Positions 18,449 to 30,445 of a stretch of DNA of 64,000 bases are shown piece by piece. Each line of letters begins with the position of its first letter. Positions within the stretch are counted from its first letter, which is position 1. Origin of the DNA: Luteibacter aegosomatissinici (lineage in GTDB: Bacteria > Pseudomonadota > Gammaproteobacteria > Xanthomonadales > Rhodanobacteraceae); contig NZ_CP095742.1 of the NCBI RefSeq assembly GCF_023078495.1, positions 3,348,001 to 3,412,000 of the forward strand. Reading direction: 5' to 3'. A program made the translations under genes and the position numbers. The notes below the pieces were generated by a model, which saw only the letters and a program-made list of their open reading frames with translations, ran no database searches and was not told the DNA's origin.

Positions 18449-18954
18449 GCCATTCCCCGCGCAGGCGAATGGTTTCGGTCCTCGCGACCGCGGCCTTCAC
18501 CTTCCTTCTGGCCTTCCTCTTTGCTCACGTCGAGGTGGAAATCGAGGGTCCCCATGGCTGGGCTACGAGCCTGCCGACATGGCGCATCGAGAACCACTGG
18601 CTACTCGACCTGCTTTGGGGTGGCCGGCCCATGACGGGCTACCACGCGTGGGTGTTCCCTTTCATCGCGTTGTCTTTCCATTTCCCCATGGTGTTCCGTG
18701 GATTCTGGAGCTGGCGCGCGCAGGTCCGCATCATCGCCTGCGTCATGTTGTTCTGGGTGGCCGAGGATGGGCTCTGGTTCATCCTGAACCCAGCCTTCGG
18801 GCTTGCGCGCTTCACCCCGGAAAACGTGCCCTGGCACCGCCATTGGTGGGGCCCCGCACCCACGGACTACTGGGTATTCGGTTTCCTCTGCATCCTGTTG
18901 TATGCGCTATCCGCCATGCCGAAATCGCGCGCTGCGGTTTCCCCAAAGCGGTAA
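18445..18954 (+). CDS. Integral membrane protein of unknown function
   Basis: 169 residues with about four TM helices (near 13-27, 66-84, 92-112 and 141-160) and many Trp residues (WHRHWWGPAPTDYW). Its ATG overlaps the stop of the glycosyltransferase (ATGA), so it is probably made together with it and may work in the same membrane-lipid process. No recognised family. Confidence 0.72.
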   Translation: MSHSPRRRMVSVLATAAFTFLLAFLFAHVEVEIEGPHGWATSLPTWRIENHWLLDLLWGGRPMTGYHAWVFPFIALSFHFPMVFRGFWSWRAQVRIIACVMLFWVAEDGLWFILNPAFGLARFTPENVPWHRHWWGPAPTDYWVFGFLCILLYALSAMPKSRAAVSPKR

Positions 18955-18998
18955 AGGCGTGACAAAATTCCCCGATACGCCGCTGCGGACATTTCCTC

Positions 18999-20519
18999 TT
19001 GGCCTCATCTGGTAAATCGCAGATCAACGATGGCGAATTCATCGCCGCTGTCGACCTGGGCTCCAACAGCTTCCACATGGTGGTCGCCCGCTATGAGCAC
19101 GGCGAACCGCGTGTCGTCGATCGCCTGCGCGATTCGGTTCGCATGGCCGTGGGCTTGCGCCCCGATGGCACCCTGGATGCCGCGCACCGCGCGGCTGCCC
19201 TGGGTAGCCTTGCGCGGTTCGGCCAGCGCCTGGCCGGCATCCCGGCATTGCACATTCGCGCGGTGGCGACCAATACCGTACGCCGCCTCGCGTCGCCGCA
19301 TGCATTCCTTTCCGCTGCCGAGGCCGCACTGGGCCATCCGGTCGAAATCGTTTCGGGTCGTGAGGAAGGCCGCCTGATCTTCCTGGGCGCCGCCCACGAC
19401 CTGCCTGCGTCGCGCGATCACCGCCTCGTGATCGACATCGGGGGAGGCAGCACGGAGTTCATCATTGGCCGTGGTACCTCGCCGCTGTTGACGGAAAGCG
19501 TGCAGGTGGGCTGCATCGCTTCCACCCTGCGCTTCTTTCCCGGCGGCAAGATCACACGCAAGCGCTGGCAGAAAGCGCGCCGCGAGATCGGCGTCCTACT
19601 GCAGCAGTTTTCCGAGGATTACCGGGAAGCCGGCTGGGCGGATGCGTACGGCTCGTCGGGTACGGCCAAGGCCATTGGGTCCGTCGTACGCGCCATGAAG
19701 CTCTCCGACAATGGCATCACTCCGGATGCCCTTGCGGCCGTCCGCGAAGCGCTCATTGAACAAGGTGCCAACGGTGCTCCGTTGAAGCTGCCCGGGCTTG
19801 CCGAGGACCGCGCTGAAGTCTTTGCCGGCGGCGTGGCGATCTTCGAAGCCGCCTTCGAAGCCCTGGGCATCGAGCGCCTTGGCGTGTCGGAAAGCTCCAT
19901 GCGCGAGGGCGTGCTGTGGGACCTGATCGGCCGATCCGCCGGTACGGATCCGCGCATGGCCAGCATTGATTCGTTGGCCGCGCGCTACGGGGTCGACCGG
20001 GCCCAGGCACGGCGCGTGGAGACGACCGCCCTGTCGCTGTTCGACCAGTTGGCCAAGGTGTGGAAACTGGACGATGACGGCCGGGAATGGCTCTCGTGGG
20101 CCGCCCGCGTGCATGAGCTGGGCCTGGCCATCGCCCACAGCCAGCACCAGCGCCACGGCGCTTACATCCTGCGCCACGCCGACATGGCCGGCTTCTCCCG
20201 CCAGGAGCAGCAGCTACTGGCGGCCATCGTCGAGTCGCACCGGCGCAAGCCCGAGAAATCGGTGATGAGCGCGCTGCCTGCGCGTTACCGGGCCCTGGCC
20301 CGGCACATCACCGCCATCCTGCGCCTGGCCGTGCTGTTCCGCCGTGCGCGGCGCGCCGAGTCGCTGCCGCGCATCCGCGTCAATGCCACGCGCCAGCGCC
20401 TGCGCATTACCCTGCCAGCCGATTGGCTCGACCAGCACCCCTTGACCGAAGCGGATCTGGAACAGGAGCGGGAACCGCTCGCTGAACTGGGGCTGGAACT
20501 CGAGATCGTCACGGAATAA
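18999..20519 (+). CDS. ppx: Exopolyphosphatase (Ppx/GppA family)
   Basis: Hydrolyses terminal phosphates of polyphosphate, or pppGpp. The 506-residue ASKHA-fold protein starts with the phosphate-1 motif AAVDLGSNSFHMVVA. It has the glutamate loop GREEGRLIFLGA, the phosphate-2 motif VIDIGGGSTEFIIG, and a C-terminal HD-like helical domain (VHELGLAIAHSQHQRHGAYIL). The best start in frame is TTG 18999 (LASSGKSQIND), which lacks a clear Shine-Dalgarno. It closes the phoB-phoR-ppk-GT-ppx block. Confidence 0.94.
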   Translation: MASSGKSQINDGEFIAAVDLGSNSFHMVVARYEHGEPRVVDRLRDSVRMAVGLRPDGTLDAAHRAAALGSLARFGQRLAGIPALHIRAVATNTVRRLASPHAFLSAAEAALGHPVEIVSGREEGRLIFLGAAHDLPASRDHRLVIDIGGGSTEFIIGRGTSPLLTESVQVGCIASTLRFFPGGKITRKRWQKARREIGVLLQQFSEDYREAGWADAYGSSGTAKAIGSVVRAMKLSDNGITPDALAAVREALIEQGANGAPLKLPGLAEDRAEVFAGGVAIFEAAFEALGIERLGVSESSMREGVLWDLIGRSAGTDPRMASIDSLAARYGVDRAQARRVETTALSLFDQLAKVWKLDDDGREWLSWAARVHELGLAIAHSQHQRHGAYILRHADMAGFSRQEQQLLAAIVESHRRKPEKSVMSALPARYRALARHITAILRLAVLFRRARRAESLPRIRVNATRQRLRITLPADWLDQHPLTEADLEQEREPLAELGLELEIVTE

Positions 20520-20583
20520 CCGTGCCCCCGCCCGCCATGGGGGTATCATGGTGGGGTTGTCACTTTGCACGAACCGGTTGCCC

Positions 20584-21309
20584 ATGCTGAAAGCCGCCCT
20601 CGCCAGCCTCCTCCTCGCCCTGCCCGTTGCCGCCCTGGCGCAACAGCAGGCCAAGCCGGCGGCCCCTGCGCCCGGTCCCGTCGATCACCCACGGGTGGTC
20701 ATGCACACCAGCTCGGGCGATTTCACGCTGGAGCTCTTCCCTGAAAAGGCACCCAAGAGCGTTGCCAATTTCCTCCAGTACGTGCGCGATGGCTTCTACG
20801 ACGGCACCGTGTTCCACCGCGTGGTGGATGGCTACATGGTGCAAGGTGGCCTGTACAGCCGCGACCTGACCCAGCGCCGTACCCGCGCCCCCATCGCGAG
20901 CGAGGCCGATAACGGCCTGTCCAACCTGCGCGGCACCGTGTCGGTGGCCCGCGGCGCGGATGCCAACTCCGGCACCTCGCAGTTCTTCGTGAACCTTGTC
21001 GATAACCGCCGGCTGGATTACGTGAGCAACCAGAGCGGGCTGACCTGGGGCTTTGCCGTATTCGGCAAGGTGGTCCAGGGCATGGATACGATCGACAAGA
21101 TCGCCAAGGTACCGACCAAGGCGCAGGGCCCGTTCGTGGGTGACGTGCCTAACCCACTGGTGATCATCAACTCCGCCCAGGTCGTGGGTGAGGAGAAGGC
21201 GGCGCCTGCCGCCGCCTCCACGGTGGCAAAACCGGCGGCGCCCGCCCCTGCGGCAGCACCTCCCGCGAAGAAGGCCGAGAAGAAGCCGGCGGCCAAGACC
21301 TCGCCATGA
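20584..21309 (+). CDS. Periplasmic cyclophilin-type peptidyl-prolyl isomerase
   Basis: Catalyses proline isomerisation during folding of exported proteins. The 241-residue product has a signal peptide (LKAALASLLLALPVAALAQ) and a cyclophilin domain with VANFLQYVRDGFYDGTVFHRVV and GTSQFFVNL. The tail of about 50 residues is rich in Ala, Pro and Lys and probably disordered. ATG 20584 is chosen over 20548 because the signal peptide begins there. The stop overlaps the lpxH start. Confidence 0.92.
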   Translation: MLKAALASLLLALPVAALAQQQAKPAAPAPGPVDHPRVVMHTSSGDFTLELFPEKAPKSVANFLQYVRDGFYDGTVFHRVVDGYMVQGGLYSRDLTQRRTRAPIASEADNGLSNLRGTVSVARGADANSGTSQFFVNLVDNRRLDYVSNQSGLTWGFAVFGKVVQGMDTIDKIAKVPTKAQGPFVGDVPNPLVIINSAQVVGEEKAAPAAASTVAKPAAPAPAAAPPAKKAEKKPAAKTSP

Positions 21310-22034
21310 CCACGCTGTTCATCGCCGACCTGCACCTGGACGACGCCCGCCCCCATATCACCGAGCTGTTCGAACACTACCTCGCCTCCGATAAGGCGCG
21401 TGGTGCGAAGGCCTTCTATATCCTGGGCGACCTGGTCGAGGCCTGGATCGGCGACGATGACGACGCCGAACTGCCTTCCCGTATCGCCGCCGCCACAAAG
21501 GGCCTGAGCGATGCAGGCGTCCCCGTGTACTTCATGGTCGGGAACCGCGATTTCCTGCTCGGCGAAGCATTCGCGAAACGTGCAGGCATGACGTTGCTCG
21601 AGGACGGCACGGTCCACGACATTGAAGGCGTGCCTACGCTGCTGATGCACGGCGATGTGCTGTGCACGGATGACGTGGAGTACCAGGCGGTCCGCAAGCA
21701 GGTGCGCACGCCAGAGTGGAAACAGCAGATCCTGTCGATGCCGCTCGCTGCGCGCCGCGCGTTCGCCGCGCAGGCACGTAGCGACAGCAAATCTCGGACG
21801 GGTCGAATCGATGAAACGATCATGGATGTGAACCAGGGCGCCGTGGAAGATGCCATGCGCCAGGCACGTGTTACGCGGCTGGTCCACGGGCATACGCACC
21901 GGCCAGCTGTGCATGACTTCACGCTCGATGGCGCCGCTGCGCAGCGCATCGTGCTGGGCGATTGGTACGACCATGGCTCGGTGCTGCGCATAGAGCCTGA
22001 TAGCGTTGAATTACGTGGGTTGAAGCTGCCGTAA
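21306..22034 (+). CDS. lpxH: UDP-2,3-diacylglucosamine diphosphatase
   Basis: Hydrolyses UDP-2,3-diacylglucosamine to lipid X in lipid A synthesis, at the inner face of the inner membrane. 242 residues of the calcineurin-like metallophosphatase fold. The two-metal ligand motifs appear in order: FIADLHLD, LGDLVEAWIGDD, VGNRDF, MHGD and VHGHTHRPAVH. Coupled to the cyclophilin gene by an ATGA overlap. Confidence 0.95.
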   Translation: MTTLFIADLHLDDARPHITELFEHYLASDKARGAKAFYILGDLVEAWIGDDDDAELPSRIAAATKGLSDAGVPVYFMVGNRDFLLGEAFAKRAGMTLLEDGTVHDIEGVPTLLMHGDVLCTDDVEYQAVRKQVRTPEWKQQILSMPLAARRAFAAQARSDSKSRTGRIDETIMDVNQGAVEDAMRQARVTRLVHGHTHRPAVHDFTLDGAAAQRIVLGDWYDHGSVLRIEPDSVELRGLKLP

Positions 22035-22060
22035 GGAGGCCGCGCGTTGCGCGGATCGCG

Positions 22061-22882
22061 TCACAAGGTAACCAACCACGCCAGCTCGCTCTCCGAAAAC
22101 CCCGCCTCACGCCGTGCCTCGAGATTGAATGGCCCCCGCAGCGATCCATTCATGTAGTCGTTGAGCAACGTCGCGAACGTCGCCTCTGGGTCGATGCCGT
22201 CGCGCGCGCAGCACCAGTGAAACCAGCACGTACCGGCGGCGACATGCGCCACTTCTTCGCGAAGAATGACCTCGAGGATGGCCACCGTGCGCTCATCTTT
22301 CTGGTGGCGAAGGCGATCCATCATGCCCGGCGTCACATCCAGGCCGCGAGCCTCGAGCACGCGCGGCACCAGCGCCATACGCGCCGTATCGCTGTGCGCC
22401 GTCTTGTCGGCCATTTCCCACAAACCGTTGTGCGCATCGAAATCGCCATACGCATGGCCGAGCTCGCCAAGGCGCCCTTGCAGCATCATGAAATGGCGAG
22501 CCTCGTCGTTGGCGCACGACGCCCAGTCGGTGTAGTAAGCCAAGGGCTTGCCACGAAACCGGTACACCGCATCCCACGCCAGGTCGATGGCGTTGAACTC
22601 GATATGTGCAATGGCGTGGACGAGCGCGATGCGCCCTTCCGGCGTGCCCAGGCCCCGCTGGGAAAGCTCACGCGGCGATACCAGTCGTGGCCGCTCGGGG
22701 CGGCCCGGCAAGGGAATGGGCTGCGCCGGCGGCGATAGCGGATCCGGCCCAAGCTCCCCCGCATACAGGCGGGCGAACGTCTCGAAGGTGAGCCGCACCT
22801 TTTCGGCGGGATCGGCCGCGTCGAGGCAGCGGCGGGCGGCGGCGTGGAGATCCTGCATCAGATCAGGGGGTGCGGCACGCAT
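22061..22882 (-). CDS. DUF455 ferritin-like protein
   Basis: 273 residues of a mostly helical, ferritin-like fold. Carboxylate/histidine motifs expected of a di-iron site are present: AHIEFNAIDLAWD, NDEARHF and REEVAHVAAG. Family members are poorly studied; some are annotated as MiaE-like tRNA hydroxylases, but that is not shown. ATG 22882 is used; the frame upstream runs into purF antisense sequence. It follows purF on the same strand after 20 bp. Confidence 0.82.
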   Translation of the reverse strand: MRAAPPDLMQDLHAAARRCLDAADPAEKVRLTFETFARLYAGELGPDPLSPPAQPIPLPGRPERPRLVSPRELSQRGLGTPEGRIALVHAIAHIEFNAIDLAWDAVYRFRGKPLAYYTDWASCANDEARHFMMLQGRLGELGHAYGDFDAHNGLWEMADKTAHSDTARMALVPRVLEARGLDVTPGMMDRLRHQKDERTVAILEVILREEVAHVAAGTCWFHWCCARDGIDPEATFATLLNDYMNGSLRGPFNLEARREAGFSESELAWLVTL

Positions 22883-22902
22883 GACGCGTGCCGCACGCTC
22901 GA

Positions 22903-24381
22903 TCAGGCCGTACGGCGTTCGTTCTTCGCGCCATCCGAACGCAGGGCTTCCTGCTGTTCGAGGAACGCGGAATCGACGCCCGTGACGTACTCGCCGGAGA
23001 AGCACGAGGTATCGAAACGCTTCAGGTCTTCGTTGCCGTCCTGCACGGCCCAGATCAGGTCGTCCAGGTCCTGGTAGACGAGCCAGTCGGCGCCGAGGAT
23101 CTTCTCTACCTCTTCCACCGTACGGCCCGCGGCCACCAGCTCGGACGCGGCCGGCATATCGATGCCGTATACGTTCGGGTAGCGCACCGGAGGTGCCGCG
23201 GAGGCGAAGTACACGTTCTTCGCACCGGCATCGCGTGCCATCTGGATGATCTGCTTGGAGGTGGTGCCGCGGACGATGGAGTCATCGACCAGCAACACGT
23301 TCTTCTTGCGAAATTCCAGATCGATGGCGTTGAGCTTGCGGCGTACGGATTTCACACGCTCACCCTGCCCCGGCATGATGAAGGTACGGCCGATGTAGCG
23401 GTTCTTGACCAGGCCTTCGCGCATGGGCACGCCCAGCGCCTGGGCCAGCGAGCTGGCCGCGGTGCGCGACGTATCCGGAATGGGAATGACCGCATCGATG
23501 CCGTGATCAGGGCCGCGCTCACGCAGGATTTTCTCGGCGAGCTTTTCGCCCATGCGCAGGCGCGCCTTGTACACCGACACATCCTCGATCATGGAATCGG
23601 GACGCGCGAGGTAGACGTATTCAAAGATGCACGGCGCATGCACTGCACCTTCGGCGCAACGCTTGGAGAACAGCTGGCCACCCTCGGTGATGATCACCGC
23701 CTCGCCCGGCTCGATATCACGCAGGCGCTTGAAACCCAGCACGTCGAGCGCAACCGATTCGGACGTCACGGCGTACTCGCGGCCCTCCGCCGTTTCGCGC
23801 TCACCGAGCACCAGCGGACGGATGCCGTTCGGGTCGCGGAACGCGATAAGGCCGTAACCCAGCACAAGCGCGATGCAGGCGTAACCGCCACGCGCACGCT
23901 CGTGGACACGCGCCACCGATTCAAAAACATGTTCAGGGGTGAGGTCACCCCGATCTTCCAGCTGCAGTTCGTGCGCAAGCACGTTGAGCAGCACTTCGGA
24001 ATCGGAATCGGTGTCAATGTGGCGCCGGTCGTCTTCGAACATTTCCTTGCGGAGCTGCTCGGTGTTGACCAGGTTGCCGTTGTGCGCGAACGCAATGCCG
24101 TAAGGCGAGTTCACGTAGAACGGCTGGGCCTCTTCGGTGCCCTCGGAGCCTGCCGTGGGGTAGCGGCAGTGGCCGATACCGATGCGGCCGCGCAGCTTGC
24201 CGACGCCCGCCGAATTGAAGACATCGCGCACCAGGCCGTTGCCCTTGTGAAGGCGCAGGCGTGCGCCATCCACGGTGGCGATACCGGCGGCATCCTGACC
24301 GCGATGTTGCAGGACGGTCAGGCCGTCATACAGGGCCGATGCCACTTCCGTGGTACCGACGATGCCGATGATTCCGCACAT
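22903..24381 (-). CDS. purF: Amidophosphoribosyltransferase
   Basis: First committed step of purine synthesis: PRPP plus glutamine gives phosphoribosylamine. 492 residues. Cys2 after the start Met is the N-terminal nucleophile (CGIIGIVG). The glutaminase domain runs to about residue 240, and the PRTase domain has the PRPP loop [19 protein letters not shown]. The neighbours cvpA, dedD and folC follow the E. coli order. Confidence 0.97.
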   Translation of the reverse strand: MCGIIGIVGTTEVASALYDGLTVLQHRGQDAAGIATVDGARLRLHKGNGLVRDVFNSAGVGKLRGRIGIGHCRYPTAGSEGTEEAQPFYVNSPYGIAFAHNGNLVNTEQLRKEMFEDDRRHIDTDSDSEVLLNVLAHELQLEDRGDLTPEHVFESVARVHERARGGYACIALVLGYGLIAFRDPNGIRPLVLGERETAEGREYAVTSESVALDVLGFKRLRDIEPGEAVIITEGGQLFSKRCAEGAVHAPCIFEYVYLARPDSMIEDVSVYKARLRMGEKLAEKILRERGPDHGIDAVIPIPDTSRTAASSLAQALGVPMREGLVKNRYIGRTFIMPGQGERVKSVRRKLNAIDLEFRKKNVLLVDDSIVRGTTSKQIIQMARDAGAKNVYFASAAPPVRYPNVYGIDMPAASELVAAGRTVEEVEKILGADWLVYQDLDDLIWAVQDGNEDLKRFDTSCFSGEYVTGVDSAFLEQQEALRSDGAKNERRTA

Positions 24382-24392
24382 GGTGTTGCCTT

Positions 24393-25043
24393 CTACGAAG
24401 AGGCCGCCGTGGAAGCGGCAGCGGGGTGAGCCTGGCTATTGTCGCGCTTTTGCCCGGGGATAGGCAGGTCGCGCAGTTTCATGAGATCGTCCTTGCTGGG
24501 GAGCTGGACGTCCGGCATTTTCATATTCTTCAGCGCTTCTGGCGGGTGCATGTAATCACGCACGTTCGCCGGTATCTGCTCGCCGATCCATGCGGCGGGG
24601 GCCCGGAACTGCTGGAGCATGGTCGATTCACGCCACCACGGGTCGTTCGGCAACGGCGTAAAGCCGAGGATGAACACCACCAGGCTGACGATAAGCACAC
24701 CACGCGCCAGGCCAAACAACATGCCGAAAAGGCGGTCGGTGCCACCCAGGCCCGTACTCGCCACCAGGCGCGACACAAGGAACCGGATGATACCGCCGAC
24801 CACCAGGACGACGACGAACGCCAGAGCGTAGCCAATGCCCACACGGGCGGTGGCGTTCGACACTGAGCCTTCCATGTAATGGGCCAGCTGTGGCCCGATG
24901 GCCCAGGCGACCCAGAAGGCGGCCACCCAGATCACCAGCGACAACACCTCGGAAATGAGGCCACGCGCCAGGCCGATCAAGACCGAAATGAACAGCACCG
25001 CCAGGATGACGTAATCGGCCCAATTCACACTGCTGCTCTCCAT
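24393..25043 (-). CDS. cvpA: CvpA family inner-membrane protein
   Basis: 216 residues with four TM helices (near 9-27, 32-50, 66-88 and 105-125) and a polar C-terminal tail. In E. coli CvpA is needed for colicin V production and for envelope/bile stress tolerance; its molecular role is unsettled. It ends 11 bp before purF and follows dedD by 27 bp. Confidence 0.92.
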   Translation of the reverse strand: MESSSVNWADYVILAVLFISVLIGLARGLISEVLSLVIWVAAFWVAWAIGPQLAHYMEGSVSNATARVGIGYALAFVVVLVVGGIIRFLVSRLVASTGLGGTDRLFGMLFGLARGVLIVSLVVFILGFTPLPNDPWWRESTMLQQFRAPAAWIGEQIPANVRDYMHPPEALKNMKMPDVQLPSKDDLMKLRDLPIPGQKRDNSQAHPAAASTAASS

Positions 25044-25070
25044 GTGGCGACAGGCGTGCGGCGCGGCCCG

Positions 25071-26132
25071 TTACGGGGCCGACACCACGACGCCATCGAG
25101 GCCGACCTTGGCCTTGATTTGTTCTTTCAGGCGCACGGCATCGTCACGCTGGGTCTGCGGGCCGGCGCGGACGCGCCACAGCTTCGCGCCACTGCTGGAG
25201 GCGATGCTGTCCACGTACCCGGCAATACCCGCGCCGCGGAGCTTGTCACGCAGGCGGGTAGCCTCGGCTTCGCTGCTGACCGCCGCGACCTGCACGGCGA
25301 ACCCGCCCGCGCGCGGCGCGGCGACCGGAACAGCGGCGGCCTGGGCCTGCTGGGCGGCTGGCGCGGCGGCCGGCTTGGGTGGCGCCGGCACATCGGCGGT
25401 CTGCGCCTCGGGCTTCGAGGTGAGCGACGCCGGGGCGCCCGGGACCGCGGCGGTGATCTTGAGGCGCGCGGCCTCGGCGGCGGCACGGGTTTCAAACGGG
25501 CCGGCCGTCACGCGGGTCAGCGCCTTCCCGGCCTGATTAGCGCTGGAGGTGCTCACCGGATAACCGAGCGCACGAACCTTCTGGACAACGGCGTCGGCCT
25601 TGCTGCGGTCGGCGTAGGCGCTCAGGTTGATGCTGTAGCTGCCACGGGCGGCGGCACCAGCCGGAGCGGCTACGGGCGAATCCGCAGGCGCTGGCGTGGC
25701 CAGGGTCGGGGTCGCAGCCGGCTTGGGCGGTTTGGCCGGCGCGGGTGCCGGCTTGGCAAAATCTTCGGGCAGTGCGTCTACCGGCTTGCGCGAGGCGATA
25801 TCCACGGACGCGAGGCGGCTCCCGCTACCGGGGGTGACTGCGGCCTGCGGCGCGGCCGGCGCCGGCTGAACCGGTGCGGGTGCCTGGGCTGTGGCCGCAG
25901 GCTGCTGCGGCGCCTGCGCGGGTGCGGTAGCGGGCGTGGCCGTGCCGTTGGGGGAAACATCCAGCGTACGCGACTGCAGTTCGCGGTCCGGCGCCGGCGG
26001 GATCTCGAGGCTGACCGTCTGGTCGGTGTCGCTCTTCGGCGGCGTGCTGGAGAACAGCATGGGCACGATCAGGACGAGCAAGGCGATGAGGACGGCGGCA
26101 CCCAGCAGGCGTGTTTTCAAGGAAGGCTCCAT
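25071..26132 (-). CDS. dedD: DedD-like SPOR-domain cell division protein
   Basis: A bitopic septal protein that binds denuded peptidoglycan. The 353-residue product has a TM helix (about 8-28), a long Pro/Ala-rich periplasmic linker and two SPOR-like repeats: one near 188-255 (SINLSAYADRSKADAVVQKV) and one near 275-350 (FAVQVAAVSSEAEATRLRDKL). E. coli DedD has one SPOR domain, so the doubled SPOR region is a difference. Confidence 0.87.
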   Translation of the reverse strand: MEPSLKTRLLGAAVLIALLVLIVPMLFSSTPPKSDTDQTVSLEIPPAPDRELQSRTLDVSPNGTATPATAPAQAPQQPAATAQAPAPVQPAPAAPQAAVTPGSGSRLASVDIASRKPVDALPEDFAKPAPAPAKPPKPAATPTLATPAPADSPVAAPAGAAARGSYSINLSAYADRSKADAVVQKVRALGYPVSTSSANQAGKALTRVTAGPFETRAAAEAARLKITAAVPGAPASLTSKPEAQTADVPAPPKPAAAPAAQQAQAAAVPVAAPRAGGFAVQVAAVSSEAEATRLRDKLRGAGIAGYVDSIASSSGAKLWRVRAGPQTQRDDAVRLKEQIKAKVGLDGVVVSAP

Positions 26133-26208
26133 TCAGCCGGCGCAATGCGGATCGCCGCGATTATAACCGGCAATGGGCAGGGCCCGATGCCCTCCCCCGT
26201 GTCGGCGT

Positions 26209-27489
26209 TCACGGCCGCGTCGTCAACACCGCGCTCGCCACGAAAAACGAACCAAAGAGAAGAACGGTGTCGTCGGCTGTCGAGGCCTGCCGCGCGGCGC
26301 GCCAGGCCGAGTCGACATCCGGATAGCCTTCCCGCGCGGCCCCGGGTAGGGCGACCAGGAAGGCCTCTTCCAGCGCTGCCGCTGGCAGGCCCCGCGGCGT
26401 ATCCCGATCCAGGCCGGCGAGGAACCAGTGATCGATCCGGTCACCCAACGCTGCAATCACCCCGGCCACGTCCTTGTCCGCGAGGGCGCCGTACACGGCC
26501 ATGACCCTTCCCATATCCGGCTGCGCATCGAGCCAGTCCGCCAGCGCGCGGGCGGCCTGCGGGTTATGGCCAACATCCACGAGGGTGAGGGGGCGCTCCC
26601 CGACTCGCTGGAGCCGCCCTTCCACATGGACGTTCGCCAACGCCGAGGCAACCGCCGCGGCGGGCACGGCGAGTCGCTCGCGCAGCGCGTGCAGGCATGC
26701 GATGGCGGCCGATGCATTGGCGTACTGGACAGGCGCCGCGAGCGCCGGCCGCGGAAGGTCGAGGGTGGTGCCATCGGTGTGGAACCACTGCCAATGGCCC
26801 GCGCCACGCTCTCCTACCGACACATCCCACCAGAACGACGAGCCTGCACGCTCGATGACGGCCCCCGCGCCGCGGAGTGCATCGAGCAAGCCTTCGGGAG
26901 GATCAAGCTCACCCACGACAGCGGGCCGGCCTGCGCGGGCGATACCCGCCTTTTCCCTGCCAATACTGTCGCGATCGTTGCCAAGCCATGCCTGGTGATC
27001 GAGATCGATCGTGGTGATGACCACGGCATCGGCATCGATGATGTTCACCGCATCGAGCCGTCCGCCCAACCCCACTTCGAGGATCGCCACGTCGATATGG
27101 GCCCGGGACATCACGTCGATGGCCGCGAGCGTGCCGAACTCGAAATAGGTCTGGGGAAGGGTGCCGCGTGCGGCTTCGATACGCTCGAACGAGGCGATGA
27201 GCTGCGCATCGCCGGCATCAACGCCTTCAATGCGCACGCGCTCGTTGTAGTGCACCAGGTGAGGCGATGTGTAGCAGCCCGTGCGATAACCCGCGGCGCG
27301 CAGCATGCCCTCAAGCAGCGCCACCGTGGAGCCCTTGCCGTTGGTACCGCCAACGGTAATGACCACCGGCGCAGGACGGGGCGCACCCATCGCCTGCCAA
27401 ACCGCACGTACGCGATCAAGGCCGAGCTCGATCTCGTGCACGTTCGTGGTTTCCTGGTACGCGAGCCATTGGTCCAGCGTGCGGGTCAT
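26209..27489 (-). CDS. folC: Folylpolyglutamate/dihydrofolate synthase
   Basis: Adds glutamate to dihydropteroate and to folates. 426 residues of the Mur ligase fold. ATP-binding loop TVGGTNGKGSTVALLE; folate segment TSPHLVHYNERVRI; EVGLGGRLDAVN; the carbamylated-Lys region REKAGIARAGRP; and DVGHNPQAARAL in the C-terminal domain. Its ATG overlaps the stop of the upstream acetyltransferase gene (ATGA). Confidence 0.95.
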   Translation of the reverse strand: MTRTLDQWLAYQETTNVHEIELGLDRVRAVWQAMGAPRPAPVVITVGGTNGKGSTVALLEGMLRAAGYRTGCYTSPHLVHYNERVRIEGVDAGDAQLIASFERIEAARGTLPQTYFEFGTLAAIDVMSRAHIDVAILEVGLGGRLDAVNIIDADAVVITTIDLDHQAWLGNDRDSIGREKAGIARAGRPAVVGELDPPEGLLDALRGAGAVIERAGSSFWWDVSVGERGAGHWQWFHTDGTTLDLPRPALAAPVQYANASAAIACLHALRERLAVPAAAVASALANVHVEGRLQRVGERPLTLVDVGHNPQAARALADWLDAQPDMGRVMAVYGALADKDVAGVIAALGDRIDHWFLAGLDRDTPRGLPAAALEEAFLVALPGAAREGYPDVDSAWRAARQASTADDTVLLFGSFFVASAVLTTRP

Positions 27490-28112
27490 GCGGCAGTCTC
27501 CGCGCGGTCCAGTTCGCGCATCCAGAAATCAAGTACGTGCGGTGTCGCCGCTGTATCCCCGTGTTCTTTCCACGATAGCGTGCAGCTCATGCCAGGTACC
27601 GGTTCATAGCCGCGCCCGCGCCAGAACGCGTTGTTAGGCCGGTAGCCCTCAGGAGCGCGCCCATCGGCGGGATCACGCCGCACGGAGCAGAACGCGGTGT
27701 AGCGGAAATCACCGCACCTGCGTGCGTGTGCCTCACGCGCATCGAAAAACGCATGGCCGGCGCCGCGCCCGCGCCACGGCGCCAGCAGTACCGATTCACC
27801 GAAATAGAACACGCTGTCCAGCGGCATGCCATGCGCGAGAAAGGGGGCATGGAAGGCTTCGCCATCATCGGCAAGCGGAATACCCGTGGAGGCACCGATC
27901 GCCTCACCGGCCGGACTCCTTGCGACCACGCACACGCTGCGCGGCGAAGCGGCATAGGCGGCCAGGTAATCGCGCTCATAGTCTCGATCGCCGTCATAGA
28001 GATACGGCCAGTCACGGAAGACCGCGATACGCAGCCCGGCAAGTTCATCGACCACGGACAGGATCGCCTGCCCCACGTAAGTCGTGACGGTGATACCGGG
28101 TGTGTGGCGCAT
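27486..28112 (-). CDS. GNAT-family N-acetyltransferase
   Basis: 208 residues. The acetyl-CoA pyrophosphate loop is visible as LLAPWRGRGAGHAFFDARE, followed by the strand-helix segment FRYTAFCSVRR. Substrate unknown. It is coupled to folC by a 4-bp overlap, a position usually occupied by accD in related genomes. Confidence 0.82.
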   Translation of the reverse strand: MRHTPGITVTTYVGQAILSVVDELAGLRIAVFRDWPYLYDGDRDYERDYLAAYAASPRSVCVVARSPAGEAIGASTGIPLADDGEAFHAPFLAHGMPLDSVFYFGESVLLAPWRGRGAGHAFFDAREAHARRCGDFRYTAFCSVRRDPADGRAPEGYRPNNAFWRGRGYEPVPGMSCTLSWKEHGDTAATPHVLDFWMRELDRAETAA

Positions 28113-28162
28113 GGCGGGGAGCCCAACGAAAGTACGGTAAAGCTTAATGGCAGCGGCGAGCC

Positions 28163-28196
28163 AAAAACAAAAAGGCCAGCCCGGAGGCTGGCCTTT
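28163..28196 (-). terminator. Intrinsic terminator of purA
   Basis: A 10-bp perfect stem (AAAGGCCAGC/GCTGGCCTTT) with a 6-bp loop. The A-rich stretch at 28163-28173 gives the U-run on the minus strand, 22 bp past the purA stop. Confidence 0.87.
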
Positions 28197-28217
28197 CCGG
28201 CTATCGCTTGGACGCGA

Positions 28218-30441
<2,224 letters not shown>

Positions 30442-30445
<4 letters not shown>

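Noticed and set aside
22888-24429. A 513-codon plus-strand frame
   Set aside because: Antisense of purF, which has every catalytic motif.
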